Shown: positions 8,601-17,082, numbered from the stretch's first letter. The stretch: 64,000 nucleotides of DNA from an uncultured Ruminococcus sp. (GCA_949291125.1 CASEUJ010000002.1:1-64000), one strand, 5' to 3'. Made by a program: numbers and translations. The notes: generated from the letters alone by a model not told the origin.

Positions 8601-8740
8601 ACGCTGTTGACTTCGTTGCGCAGCAGGAGGCAAATGCAAACTGCTTCAATGATGGCACAAACAACATTGATGGTAACGACGCAATGTCTTTGCTGAAGTT
8701 CCAGGTACAGATCCTGAGCGCTCTGCCGGAAACTCCGTGA
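5639..8740 (+). CDS. Cellulosomal GH48 cellulase with Ig-like module and dockerin
   Basis: 1033 residues. A signal peptide (about 1-31) is followed by a GH48 catalytic domain to roughly 840. The motif APDYGHETTSEA holds the expected catalytic acid at Glu100. Next come a bacterial Ig-like (BIG2-type) module (ending VTITVTTPDGQTA), a linker of four TTTEPAD-like repeats, and a C-terminal dockerin (GDVNLDGSVNMSDSVLLNKY and NIDGNDAMSLLKF). GH48 enzymes are reducing-end processive exocellulases and the most abundant cellulosomal enzymes. The start at 5639 was chosen because AGAGGGG precedes it; a TTG 21 bp upstream overlaps that site. An Ig-like module between GH48 and dockerin is unusual. The second calcium loop of the dockerin looks altered (NCFNDGTNNIDGND, two residues long). 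It is transcribed alone and ends at a strong terminator. Confidence 0.96.
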   Translation: MQFKKSKTFLAALLATAMTCSALVPTAASAAGTRTKDEAYGDDTYAARFMSLYDDVVTNGVANGYMSSTSTVSGGLGVPYHSVEELCIEAPDYGHETTSEALSYLVWVAAMRDNIVNAAKNGEVTVANVKDASTESIGDLVKAWTTLEATMIPDVQSGGGSTFMSQGSNLSATYSSEWPQIELYPTAMKSDKTARNPIHQYFTSAYGSDEGLYLMHWLADVDDWYGYGAANGSQYSQENVSGNFTLINTFQRGEQESCWETIPHACVDVHNRGYGLYGTTGMKGFFNTEEQPGEQWSYTNAPDAEDRAIQAVYAANRWGVGDQSVNSKWGGQKTLTQLAAKMGDQTRNNMYDKYYQNIGIGANYTSSQNANNYGVQWTSQDLEASKHYLMNWYTSWGGGLTQNWAWQIGASHCHQFYQNPLAAYALAYDTDSDGDRGLSGNMLAQGAQSDFQTSLERQMEFYLWLLSADGPIAGGATNSYTTEGGSYTGYSDLDIATFYDMAYVEHPVYADPGSNHWIGNQVWSMQRLAELYYYVNGTEDGNIQIAQTGMTLSEALETVLDKWVGWFIDNTILGVANGEKTFSDYYEPYDTTMTEFTIPDLSQGITDDGESFSIPSSLIWSGQPNTWNGSYQENSDLHCTIVGYGDGDLGCVSSLANTLIYYAKAKGVEGSDLADAEASYKSKTSAAETSADDLAKQSLYLAKELLDREWNKYRDDIGLGVSDHNTNLNRLWETKLVLPNGTYVTGDGQTLQASRYTGTMPNGDTIQDGVAFVDIRSNYKNSDMYQTALDYYNGNGEDVDGNGSVGVEDYYFTLHRFWHAGDIMMALGAMYELYPDVTPDDATTPDPEGELVLTPSDVEIEVGETETIVPTVDGETVSGATFESSDSSVATVDENGTVTGVAEGEVTITVTTPDGQTATATVTVTPADTTTTEPADTTTEPADTTTEPADTTTVATADPDSSGLLGDVNLDGSVNMSDSVLLNKYTVNAVDFVAQQEANANCFNDGTNNIDGNDAMSLLKFQVQILSALPETP

Positions 8741-8795
8741 ATGGATTGATCTGAGTTCAAACGAATCATTATTGCATGATTTTATGCATATTTTG

Positions 8796-8836
8796 AAAAG
8801 TACCATAGTTCCATTTTAGGAGCTATGGTACTTTTT
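8796..8836 (+). terminator. Terminator after the GH48 gene (bidirectional)
   Basis: A 15-bp stem (arms AAGTACCATAGTTCC and GGAGCTATGGTACTT, one G-U) with a 6-nt loop is flanked by A and T runs, so it can serve the GH48 gene and also the convergent YolD-like gene. Confidence 0.92.
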
Positions 8837-8853
8837 GCGTTCTTGGACGCAAT

Positions 8854-9282
8854 TTACTTGGTGTTGCTGTAAATCTTAATTGTGCGAATTGTTGCAATAG
8901 GAATCATAAGGCCATCAGTTAGATAAAGTTGGTGAAACCATGTGTCAATGCGATTCACATTACCTTGGGCAGTTACATAAGAACCCCCTTCTTTTTGAGT
9001 ATCCGGTACAAAATATGTCACACAAATAAATGGTTTTTCTTTGATAGATTCCATAATCAATTGCAGACAGCTATTGATTTGCGCAGCATCGTCATCGTCT
9101 ACTTCTTGAAAACATGCTGTCTGCCTTGTTGATTCTGTAATTGTTGCATCAAATCCGGTAAGAGCTGCAAACGGTGCGAATTGTGCTGCACGGTTGTGCC
9201 GTGACATTTTGGAGTGTACATGGGATGTATGGTGAGGGAGATTTATAATATCAGCATAACGATTCAAAGGTTCTTTTTTCAT
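8854..9282 (-). CDS. YolD-like protein, partner of Y-family polymerase
   Basis: 142 residues. The segment MSRHNRAAQFAPFAALTGFD, preceded by ADIINLPHH, is the signature of YolD-like proteins, which accompany UvrX/ImpB-type translesion polymerases in Firmicutes and mobile elements. The C-terminal half (ICVTYFVPDTQ, GNVNRIDTWFHQLYL) fits the family's small beta domain. It lies 22 bp downstream of the polymerase on the same strand, so they form one operon. A UmuD-like accessory role is proposed for the family but not proven. Confidence 0.82.
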   Translation of the reverse strand: MKKEPLNRYADIINLPHHTSHVHSKMSRHNRAAQFAPFAALTGFDATITESTRQTACFQEVDDDDAAQINSCLQLIMESIKEKPFICVTYFVPDTQKEGGSYVTAQGNVNRIDTWFHQLYLTDGLMIPIATIRTIKIYSNTK

Positions 9283-9304
9283 ATTAAACCGCCTTTCTTC
9301 ATGT

Positions 9305-10804
9305 CTATGCTCTATGGCCGCCTACCTGTCCGTTGCGTAGTATTGTGGTTGCACCTTCTTCCAGGTCCATTCCTTTCAGAATCGCATTTTTTCCATACTT
9401 TTTTTTGATCTCAAGTATTGCTATTTGCATATTTCTTTCGCGTGTAAGTTGATTTTTCTCTTCAACTTGTTTTTTTCGCTGCATCTCATAATCGGTAAAT
9501 AGATCAAGTTGCGTAAAATGTGGGTGAGTTACAACCGAATGTTCGTGTGTTACATGATTTGCAACTACATATATGCGGCGAACAAGTAAGTCACGGTTTA
9601 CAATATTATGATAAAGTTCAGATATCTTTTTTACAATCGTTTTGGTGGAAGATGTGAATTTACCAAGATTAATTGAGCCATGTGCTGATTTTGGGATTCT
9701 TCTGCCATAACGGTCAATTGTCATTTTCCCCATGTAGTCTTCAGGAATCCCTTCTGTGTCATATCCAACGGTAAGCACCATTTGATCTGTGACAAGTCCT
9801 TTGTCTACTAGATCAAGCGCAAGTAAGTCTGTCATTTCTCGGACAATTAAGTTGCCTTTTTCAAAGTTATAAGGACATTGTAGTACTTGTCCGGAACTAA
9901 TGCTATTATTTTCTGGCACATATGCTTTAATATCTGCAATTGTGCACGGCTCCCAGCCCCATGCATGGTCAATAAGCAATTCTGCATTTACCCCAAACAT
10001 TTTGTATAATAAATCTTCGTGATAAATGGAACATTTTGCGATGTCGCCCATCGTAAAAAGATATTGCGATTCTAGTTTTTTTGCATATCCCGTACCAATA
10101 CGCCAGAAATCCGTTAGCGGACGATGTTCCCATAGCTGTTTACGATAAGAAGCTTCGTCTAACATAGCGATCCGAGATCCATTCTCATCGGCAGGAATGT
10201 GTTTTGCAACTATGTCCATTGCAATTTTGCAAAGATACAAATTTGTACCAATTCCAGCTGTGGCAATTATTCCTGTTTCTTTTAGTACATCGCGTATGAG
10301 CATTCGGGTAAATTGATATGCTGTCATGTGATATGTTTTCAGATAATTTGTTGCATCGATGAATACTTCATCAATCGAATAGATATGGATATCTTCCGGT
10401 GCAACATACCGCAAATAGATGTTATATATTTGTGCACTGACGGACATATAATGTGCCATTTGTGGTGGCGCAATGAGATAAGAAACCGCAAGCGTCTTAT
10501 CAGCTTGGAGCTCATTGACGTTGTACGATTCGCCCATGAGGAAACTATTACACGTGCGGCGTCGGCTCCAATTCACTTGTTGAATAGTTTGCATAACTTC
10601 AAAGAGTCTGGGACGTCCGGGAATTCCATACGCTTTAAGTGAGGGCGAAACAGCGAGACAAATTGTTTTTTCTGTGCGGCTTTTATCTGCAACCACAAGA
10701 TTTGTTGTCATGGGGTCAAGCCCGCGTGCAATACATTCTACAGATGCATAGAATGATTTCAGATCAATGGCAATATATCTGTGCAGTTCTATTTCAGATG
10801 CCAT
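9305..10804 (-). CDS. Y-family translesion DNA polymerase (UvrX/DinB/UmuC-like)
   Basis: 499 residues from MASEIELHRYIAIDLKSFYA. The palm motifs are IAIDLKSFYASVE (catalytic Asp14) and YSIDEVFID (two further acids, about residue 145), followed by the helix-hairpin-helix/thumb and a long C-terminal tail with basic coiled segments. Such enzymes copy past lesions in the SOS response. Two ATGs compete: the one at 10813 touches the AGGAG, whereas the one at 10804 has AGGAG 9 nt away and is preferred. No GAAC-N4-GTTC LexA box was found upstream. The arrangement with a YolD-like gene is typical of chromosomal and element-borne UvrX loci. Confidence 0.9.
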   Translation of the reverse strand: MASEIELHRYIAIDLKSFYASVECIARGLDPMTTNLVVADKSRTEKTICLAVSPSLKAYGIPGRPRLFEVMQTIQQVNWSRRRTCNSFLMGESYNVNELQADKTLAVSYLIAPPQMAHYMSVSAQIYNIYLRYVAPEDIHIYSIDEVFIDATNYLKTYHMTAYQFTRMLIRDVLKETGIIATAGIGTNLYLCKIAMDIVAKHIPADENGSRIAMLDEASYRKQLWEHRPLTDFWRIGTGYAKKLESQYLFTMGDIAKCSIYHEDLLYKMFGVNAELLIDHAWGWEPCTIADIKAYVPENNSISSGQVLQCPYNFEKGNLIVREMTDLLALDLVDKGLVTDQMVLTVGYDTEGIPEDYMGKMTIDRYGRRIPKSAHGSINLGKFTSSTKTIVKKISELYHNIVNRDLLVRRIYVVANHVTHEHSVVTHPHFTQLDLFTDYEMQRKKQVEEKNQLTRERNMQIAILEIKKKYGKNAILKGMDLEEGATTILRNGQVGGHRA

Positions 10805-10957
10805 TTGTTTCATCTCCTGTGATACGTTTATGCAATCGTTTTTCAAATTGATTATACCAGAAAAGACTATAGAATTCAAGTGGTGAATTTCTGGAATTTT
10901 TGATCTGTAGTCAATAAAAAAGTGCATTTGCTGAAACAGCATCTGCACATCTATATT

Positions 10958-12115
10958 TTATATGAAATTCTGGATGAGAGCACGATCAGTATCGGAGATG
11001 ATTGTGCAATTTGTTCTGGAATAGAAATTATCCGTTACATCCCATAATACAGGGACAAATCCATATTCTGTTATCAGCTGAAGCATTTGTTCTAAACATT
11101 CAGTCGATGTAGTATAATCTGCATTTGCAATAATGTGTTCTGGTTCGTAAATCGACGTGCATTCTCCAATAAATACCGGGTATCCGTTTTTGGTAAAAGC
11201 ATCTGCTAAAAGTTCACATTGTTCTCGACTGTAATCAATCCATGCCTGATCACCAATTTGATTTGTCCAGTATTTTGCATTATCCACATAGTGTACGGAA
11301 ACCATCATGCGATCCTGTGTTGAATCTTCCGGCATCAAAAACCGTGCATCTGTTGTCAGATCAATGTTGGTCCAATATCCTGAAACAATAAGCATACGCT
11401 CTGCATTGTTACCACCTGTGCTGCGAACCGCATTAACAAATGTTTGATTCATCTCATTAACATAGTCAAATAGTTGATCATCCGTATAGCTATCGTTTTC
11501 TTGTGAGGACCCCAAACTTTCGTTAAATCCCTCGAAAATCAGATAATCGGAATAGTTGCGAAACCGCTCTGCAATTTGTGTCCATAATGTCTCTGTAGCT
11601 TTTAGAACATCCTGTTTATTATGATTCTGAATCAGATATGCATCATAGTGATGTATGTTGATAACCACATAGAGTGCGTCTTTGCGGCAGTATTCGATGA
11701 TTTCTTCTACTCGGTCAAAATATGCATCAGAGATCTGAAATGTGCCATCGTCTTCCATCATATTTCCCCAGTATACAGGGATGCGTACTGTATCAAATCC
11801 AGCGTCACGTATGCCGTCGATCATTTCTTGTGTTGTGATTACTGCACCCCAACAGGTTTCATAATCTTGCGGTGTGTTTTCGCCAATGGTCATACAGCCG
11901 GATGTAGTATTGCCGAGATCTTCCCAAAATGCCTCCATGGTATTTCCGAGATTCCAACCAATACCCATTTCTTGAGCCATTTCCTGTGCTGTCAGGTCTT
12001 CGCGCATTTTACCGTTATCAACGGTGTTATTTGCAGTCTGCGTAGTGATATTGCATCCGCTAAAGAATACTACACTCAGACAAACGGCAACGGTCACTGC
12101 GATTTGTTTGATCAT
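10958..12115 (-). CDS. GH5 family glycoside hydrolase, predicted lipoprotein, no dockerin
   Basis: 385 residues. The N-terminus ends in a lipobox (FFSGC, Cys21), so the enzyme should be lipid-anchored on the outer face of the membrane. The GH5 motifs are IGWNLGNTM near 52-60, VINIHHY (151-157), FEGFNES with acid/base Glu199, SVHYVDNA and IGEC with nucleophile Glu318. The catalytic domain fills the protein; no CBM or dockerin is present, unlike the other GH5 gene at 34239-36086. AGGAGG is well placed upstream. Endoglucanase or related beta-glucanase activity is likely; the exact substrate cannot be read. Confidence 0.92.
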   Translation of the reverse strand: MIKQIAVTVAVCLSVVFFSGCNITTQTANNTVDNGKMREDLTAQEMAQEMGIGWNLGNTMEAFWEDLGNTTSGCMTIGENTPQDYETCWGAVITTQEMIDGIRDAGFDTVRIPVYWGNMMEDDGTFQISDAYFDRVEEIIEYCRKDALYVVINIHHYDAYLIQNHNKQDVLKATETLWTQIAERFRNYSDYLIFEGFNESLGSSQENDSYTDDQLFDYVNEMNQTFVNAVRSTGGNNAERMLIVSGYWTNIDLTTDARFLMPEDSTQDRMMVSVHYVDNAKYWTNQIGDQAWIDYSREQCELLADAFTKNGYPVFIGECTSIYEPEHIIANADYTTSTECLEQMLQLITEYGFVPVLWDVTDNFYSRTNCTIISDTDRALIQNFI

Positions 12116-12138
12116 ATTTATGTTTTCCTCCTGAAATT

Positions 12139-12176
12139 AAAAACAGGCGCGCACTGTCCGTACACGTCTGTTTTTA
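12139..12176 (-). terminator. Terminator-like hairpin between the zinc-ribbon gene and the GH5 gene
   Basis: On the minus strand an AAACAGACGTG / CGCGCCTGTTT stem with an internal mismatch is followed by a T run, 70 bp after the zinc-ribbon gene and just before the GH5 ribosome binding site. No clear separate promoter for GH5 was seen, so read-through or attenuation is possible. Confidence 0.6.
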
Positions 12177-12246
12177 CGATTTGAAGCGCATTTCTTCCAT
12201 TTTGCTTCGTGTTGATCATTTGAAATTTCTCTTTTTCCGTGGGTGT

Positions 12247-12822
12247 TTAACCTTGGGATTCGTCATCTGTACAAATTGTGGCATCTGCCTGAATCACAAT
12301 TGGTGTATTGTCATCTGAAATTGTCTCAGTCGTTGTTTCGTAGGAAGCGTTTTGCGCTGCTTTTTCTGCTTTGCGTGCTTCTCGCTCTGCACGTTCTGCT
12401 TCTTTTGCAGCACGTCTGGCTGCTTCTGCCGCCTCTGCTTCTGCCTTCCATTTGCCAAAGGCATTATTTTTTGTGCCGCATTCTGGGCAGAATTTCTGGT
12501 GATCGTTCACAGCTTTGCCGCAATTTGGACAAAGTGTTGCATGATCAAGTCCCGCTAATTCCGCTTTTAACACATCGATTTGCGCTGTCAGATCTGTTGC
12601 TCGTTCAAATAGCCCTGCATATTGTGGTTCCGGTTCACACTGGTTTTCCACATAATATCTTTCACCAATTTCGGTGTATATAGATTGTAGTGCAGTATTA
12701 CATCCATTGATCATGCGGCGAATTCTTGCTTTTGCCGCTGCCTTTTTAGACGAGCCTGCAACATCGCGCGCCATTTTTCCGACATCGTCGCTTACTTTTC
12801 GAAATTGATCCCGAAAATCCAT
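12247..12822 (-). CDS. Double-CxxC zinc-ribbon protein with coiled coil, function unknown
   Basis: 191 residues from MDFRDQFRKVS, with GGAGGG 7 nt upstream; an ATG 24 bp earlier lacks a site. The N-terminal half is helical and basic. A zinc ribbon follows (LCPNCGKAV and FCPECGTKN, CxxC-x10-12-CxxC), then a long Ala/Glu/Arg coiled coil (AEAAEAARRAAKEAERAERE) and an acidic tail. Clostridial genomes carry many such small zinc-ribbon proteins without assigned function. No membrane segment or signal peptide is seen, so it is probably cytoplasmic. Confidence 0.75.
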   Translation of the reverse strand: MDFRDQFRKVSDDVGKMARDVAGSSKKAAAKARIRRMINGCNTALQSIYTEIGERYYVENQCEPEPQYAGLFERATDLTAQIDVLKAELAGLDHATLCPNCGKAVNDHQKFCPECGTKNNAFGKWKAEAEAAEAARRAAKEAERAEREARKAEKAAQNASYETTTETISDDNTPIVIQADATICTDDESQG

Positions 12823-12993
12823 TTGCTTTCCCTCCAGAACATTCACGTAGAATATAGAGCTTTATCAGCCGAAATGTGTTTATGCAGCTAGAATGGATGT
12901 TTCCCATCATAGCTTGCAGTAGAAAAACTTTTCCTTGTTATAATATGAGAATGTTGCCAAAAACTTTCCGATTATTTTGTAGATGAATGTGTC

Positions 12994-14139
12994 TTAACCG
13001 CAGGTATAAGCAAAACGTGCACTCTTCAGTCCCAGGAGATTGCTGAACGCAAAGCCGCTGACTGTTTTTTGCCCGTCGATGTGGACATAGCGAACATAGC
13101 CGCTGCTACCAAGCTCCAGCTGGAACCAGTTAGATGGATCAGCAGAAAGGCTGATACCATATGCGCTTTCAATACAAGAGCGTACTGTATCAACAGAAAT
13201 GCTGGTGATCTCGCCATAATTGGGATCATACAGTGCATCATATTCGCACGGAACACTTACCAGATAAGGATAATTCGTTCCAAAAATATCTCTGGAATCT
13301 GCCGTTGCACCGCCGCTTGATGCACCATACACAGTCATTGCATAGTTGCCATCATAATAAAGTGCCTGTCCGGCTACGGATGCCACAGCATCCACTACAT
13401 TTTGTGGTGGATTTGGTTTCAGAACCAATCCGCTTGTACTTCCACCGTTGCACATAATGTAAGTATATGCAGCAACTGCTTGTGCTTTCATTGCTTCAGG
13501 GTGCATGACTGAACTCATTTCGTTGTACACGATTTGTGCTAGTACATTCACCAAGCCTTCTGTTGAACCGCCAATGGTATTGGTCGTATCTTCTTGTACC
13601 AGTGTTGTACCTGGATAATAGTGGAACAGGATAGACTGATAATCATATCCGCCATAGGACGCATAGTAATTTGCACCATTCTGGCTGAGTCCGACACCGT
13701 GTCCATAGCCATATGTAGTGAATGTAAACTGTCCCGCTTCTGCCACGCCTAACGCAATGGCAGCACCGGCATCTACACTGCCCACACCGTTAGAAGAAGC
13801 AAGCGTTTCTGTTGATCCCGCATTACCGCCTGCTTGTATCATGAGATCTTCGCCGTCTGTCGCAGTTGTATCCTGTTTCATTGCAGCTTCAATCGCATTG
13901 ATCTCATCTTCTGTCGGAGTGACTTCTTCGTATTGTACTAATGATAAGCTGGAATCATAATCTGAAATTTCAGCTTTCCACAATGCATTTTCGCTTTCTT
14001 TTGCAGCATTAGTATTAGTAGATGCTGATGATCCAGGAGTCGCTGAATCATCAACAGCATAAACATGTGCTGCACAAGTTACTGCAAGAAATGCCGCAAT
14101 TGCAATCGCAATTGTTGCCTGTGGGTAACGTATTTTCAT
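12994..14139 (-). CDS. SpoIID/LytB domain protein, secreted
   Basis: 381 residues with a signal peptide (about 1-28, ending HVYA). A disordered Ser/Thr/Ala region runs to about 130, and the C-terminal SpoIID/LytB domain shows YGHGVGLSQNGANYYA, HPEAMKAQAVAAYTYIM and YPYLVSVPC. SpoIID domains are lytic transglycosylases acting on denuded peptidoglycan; related LytB domains act in vegetative cells. The long N-terminal spacer and neighbouring sortase genes suggest a cell-wall role rather than sporulation, which is inference. It lies 130 bp after the sortase gene on the same strand. Confidence 0.82.
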   Translation of the reverse strand: MKIRYPQATIAIAIAAFLAVTCAAHVYAVDDSATPGSSASTNTNAAKESENALWKAEISDYDSSLSLVQYEEVTPTEDEINAIEAAMKQDTTATDGEDLMIQAGGNAGSTETLASSNGVGSVDAGAAIALGVAEAGQFTFTTYGYGHGVGLSQNGANYYASYGGYDYQSILFHYYPGTTLVQEDTTNTIGGSTEGLVNVLAQIVYNEMSSVMHPEAMKAQAVAAYTYIMCNGGSTSGLVLKPNPPQNVVDAVASVAGQALYYDGNYAMTVYGASSGGATADSRDIFGTNYPYLVSVPCEYDALYDPNYGEITSISVDTVRSCIESAYGISLSADPSNWFQLELGSSGYVRYVHIDGQKTVSGFAFSNLLGLKSARFAYTCG

Positions 14140-14269
14140 AATAAAACTCCATTTTTACCGACAAAATTGTCGGGTAATTTTTGCACAGGGCGTACCGGAA
14201 AAATCAAAATAAGATCTTCCGGTCGTGCACGCACGTGCAAACGAACGCAGTATTTCAATTGTCCGCTTG

Positions 14270-15076
14270 TCACTCCTGTGCAGTACTCTCTTCACCATCC
14301 TCTCCTTGAATGATTTCCAACAGCGATTGTGTAGTTTCATTTTCACGCAGTCTCCTAGCAACGATCAGGAAACGGCTGTTGTCTTCATCAGAATAACAGG
14401 TCGAAAGTGTCAGCAGACTATCGCCGTACTGCACATCGATCGGGTTATCAATCATGTTTTTGGATTCTACTGAGCTAATATAGCTGTTAAATTCTTCTTG
14501 ATCCATGTTGATCAATCTCCAATAGGGGAAGTCTGCATCAGCATTTCCACTAGTAATGACTAATCCGACCATGACATAGGTGTAATCAGCATAATTTGAA
14601 CTAAATGTGATAAATGGATAGTCATGATAATATTCCGGGTCTTGACGATATCTACGCAGCGAGCCGAACATTGTGTTGTCCGCCATATTATGTCCATACA
14701 GAACAATATTTTCTGACCACTCATCTGGATATGCACCGAATTTATCCTCATAGTCCATGAACACAGTTCCGGCACGGAACTGCTGACCGTCAAAACCGGT
14801 ATCAAGATAATATTCATTGTCCACAGTCTGTACTACAGGGTTATCTACCTGTGTCCCTTCAATCGTGATGTATCCGACCGTGTCGGGGTTCTGTTCCAGT
14901 AACTTTTTCGCACGTTCTGTCAGTTCTGGTGCTTCTGTCGGAGCTTCGGTTGGTGCTTCAGTTATCGGAGCTGTTTCAGGCACTGCAGTCTGATCGATTT
15001 CTTGTGCACATCCTGCTGTCAGAAGTGAAAGACAAAGCAGGATAGCCAATGTACGTATGTTACGTTTTTTTATCAT
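14270..15076 (-). CDS. Class B sortase, predicted lipoprotein
   Basis: 268 residues from MIKKRNIRTL, with GAGG 7 nt upstream. The N-terminus carries a lipobox (SLLTAGC, Cys23) and a TEAPTEAPTEAP spacer, so the enzyme appears lipid-anchored instead of held by a transmembrane helix, which is atypical for sortases. Catalytic residues of SrtB are present: His129 in YGHNM, Cys227 in LSTC and Arg235 in NSRFLIVARR. SrtB enzymes join surface proteins or pilins to peptidoglycan; in R. flavefaciens a sortase anchors the scaffoldin ScaE. It follows the second sortase gene by 39 bp. Confidence 0.9.
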   Translation of the reverse strand: MIKKRNIRTLAILLCLSLLTAGCAQEIDQTAVPETAPITEAPTEAPTEAPELTERAKKLLEQNPDTVGYITIEGTQVDNPVVQTVDNEYYLDTGFDGQQFRAGTVFMDYEDKFGAYPDEWSENIVLYGHNMADNTMFGSLRRYRQDPEYYHDYPFITFSSNYADYTYVMVGLVITSGNADADFPYWRLINMDQEEFNSYISSVESKNMIDNPIDVQYGDSLLTLSTCYSDEDNSRFLIVARRLRENETTQSLLEIIQGEDGEESTAQE

Positions 15077-15115
15077 TTCGATTCCTCTTTCCATCAATGT
15101 GCACCGCGTTTGAAA

Positions 15116-16495
15116 TCAACCATATGGTACGAAGGGTGCATCTGGGTCGTAGGTATTTTCGTTCCACAGATAGTAAATACTCGGCCATTTAATATTGGGA
15201 TTTGCTGTTGTGCCTGCAACACGTTCATATGGATCTTCATCTTCGCGGACTTGCCGCGCGACAATGACAAGACGTGCTGTATCAAAAACACTGTTGCATG
15301 TGGACAAAGTCAATAGCTGATCGCCGTATTCTACATCCACATTTGTCAGACGCAGCGTACGTCGTTTTACTTCATTGACGTAATCATAAAACTCTGTTTC
15401 ATCTGCAAAGTTGATAGCGTTCCAATATTCAAACCGTGTTTCTGTGGTGTCCTCTGCATCCGCAATAAAATATCCGAAAATCTTGAATTGATAAGTTTCG
15501 TAATTGGAATTCAGTTCAATGACCGGGTGCTCTTCATAGTAATTCTCATCTGTTCGGTAATATTTCAGCGTTCCGAACATAGAAAGATCACGCATGTTAT
15601 GACCGTAGATAATCAGGTTGTCGGAATTTTCAACTTCAAGCGTACCATCTTTGCCCACGCGGTCAAAGGAGCAACGATAATCCAGAAAAATTGATCCTGG
15701 TTTTGAATCTTCTCGTTCGACATTGCGGTAAAGATAATATTCATTTCCTGGTTCATCGTCAAGATGCTGGAGCACCGGATAGTCTACATTGGTGTCGGGA
15801 ATCGTGATCCAGCCGACGATTTCATCGTTGATTGCAAGAAGATCTTCTACTCCCGGTAAGAGCGTGTAGATTTTTTCTTCTGGTTCTTCCACTGACTCTT
15901 CTATGGATTCGGTGACGCGTTCTGGAAGTCGGGCATGATAAGAAGTACCAATTTCATCATAGAGCTTGCTTGCGCGATATAGATCAATAAAATAAAGTGC
16001 AATCAAAACCAAACAAACAAGAAACACTGTCATCGAGAGCAAAAAGATCGATTTTCTGGCAATTTCTCCACCGCTATCACCTTTTCGTGGGAACATATTG
16101 ACTAAAAAATTTCCATTCTTCTTTTGATGCCGATCAGATGGCTTCGAGAAATCCGGCGGTTTTGCCACGAATTTTTCTGGATGTTCTTTGTGCTCCTTGA
16201 CCTGCTTGATCTGATATGCTACACGAAGAGAAATCATTTCCTCATCCTCTTGTTGTGCGATCTCATACAGACTGGTGTGAATTGCGGTAATTTTATCTGC
16301 CGTCGATAATGGTGCATTTATTTGTTCAGCATCAGCTGTATCATCTGAATCCGGAGAGTCGGGCATCGCTGCATCTGATGAATCCGGCAGAGGCGGATGA
16401 TCGGTTTCAGTTTCTTCTGCCGCCTCTGTCTGCTTTTCTGGGAATGATTCAGGAGATGCAGATAATTTTACCGCAGATTTTTTTTCTTCCTGCAT
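15116..16495 (-). CDS. Class B sortase with long cytoplasmic N-terminal extension
   Basis: 459 residues from MQEEKKSAVK, with GGAGG 7 nt upstream. About 148 hydrophilic residues precede a single transmembrane helix (149-170). The extracellular sortase domain begins near 210 with active-site His299 (IIYGHNM), Cys400 (TLSTC) and Arg408. The acidic, Pro/Ser-rich N-terminus is far longer than the usual SrtB leader and could be a cytoplasmic interaction segment. The gene overlaps the end of pncC by 28 bp, so it is translated from the same message. Paired sortases suggest two substrate classes or a sequential assembly. Confidence 0.9.
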   Translation of the reverse strand: MQEEKKSAVKLSASPESFPEKQTEAAEETETDHPPLPDSSDAAMPDSPDSDDTADAEQINAPLSTADKITAIHTSLYEIAQQEDEEMISLRVAYQIKQVKEHKEHPEKFVAKPPDFSKPSDRHQKKNGNFLVNMFPRKGDSGGEIARKSIFLLSMTVFLVCLVLIALYFIDLYRASKLYDEIGTSYHARLPERVTESIEESVEEPEEKIYTLLPGVEDLLAINDEIVGWITIPDTNVDYPVLQHLDDEPGNEYYLYRNVEREDSKPGSIFLDYRCSFDRVGKDGTLEVENSDNLIIYGHNMRDLSMFGTLKYYRTDENYYEEHPVIELNSNYETYQFKIFGYFIADAEDTTETRFEYWNAINFADETEFYDYVNEVKRRTLRLTNVDVEYGDQLLTLSTCNSVFDTARLVIVARQVREDEDPYERVAGTTANPNIKWPSIYYLWNENTYDPDAPFVPYG

Positions 16496-17070
16496 TCTGC
16501 TTCCTCCATCAGGTAACATTTTGCAATACCAAAGGCACATACTGCTGCGCCGCGACGAATCTCTTCGCGTGTTTGCAGACCGTATTGCCATAGTTTTAAG
16601 TGTGCCACAGCTGTTGTTGTGTCATACGCTATACCGACATAGACGGTTCCGACCGGCAAATCAGGTGTGCCGCCGCCAGGACCAGCAAGTCCGGTCACAG
16701 AAAGGCACAACTGTGCGTCAGACAGTGTTTTCAATCCACATAGCATTGATGCGGCAACCTGAGCACTGACAACGCTATGTTGCCGGATCAGATCAGCCGG
16801 GACGCCCAATAGCTGCGTTTTCATGCGCTCTGCATAGGTGCATACGCCCACCTCAAAGACGTGCGATGCACCTGGGACAGAAGTCACAAGCTGAGAAAGT
16901 AATCCGCCGGTACAACTTTCTGCCGTTGCAATGGTTTTACCTTCTCTATCTAACCATTGTACAATATATGCTATGGTTTTGTCAAGGGCTTTTTCAGTCT
17001 CTTTATATATCCGACATATTTGTGTTTCATCCAACATATGATATTGCATGTTTTCACAAAGATTCGTCAT
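16468..17070 (-). CDS. pncC: CinA C-terminal domain protein (nicotinamide-nucleotide amidase)
   Basis: 200 residues consisting of the CinA C-terminal amidase domain alone. The motif TIATAESCTGGLLSQLVTS carries the catalytic Ser, and SVTGLAGPGGGTPDLPVGTV is the second conserved block. The enzyme deamidates nicotinamide mononucleotide to nicotinate mononucleotide in pyridine nucleotide salvage. About 35 residues precede the domain. It sits 12 bp after thiI and overlaps the sortase gene, in a nifS-thiI-pncC-srtB run. The N-terminal ADP-ribose pyrophosphatase domain of full CinA is absent. Confidence 0.88.
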   Translation of the reverse strand: MTNLCENMQYHMLDETQICRIYKETEKALDKTIAYIVQWLDREGKTIATAESCTGGLLSQLVTSVPGASHVFEVGVCTYAERMKTQLLGVPADLIRQHSVVSAQVAASMLCGLKTLSDAQLCLSVTGLAGPGGGTPDLPVGTVYVGIAYDTTTAVAHLKLWQYGLQTREEIRRGAAVCAFGIAKCYLMEEAECRKKKNLR

Positions 17071-17082
17071 ATTCCACCTGCT

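Noticed and set aside
6782-8806. A 674-codon open frame antisense to the GH48 gene
   Set aside because: It is the shadow of GH48 codon usage: composition is dominated by Arg, Cys, Ser, Ile and Thr with no domain, it lacks a ribosome binding site, and it spans the GH48 terminator.
10814-10957. LexA (SOS) box upstream of the Y-family polymerase
   Set aside because: No GAAC-N4-GTTC or close variant is present, so SOS control cannot be supported from the sequence.
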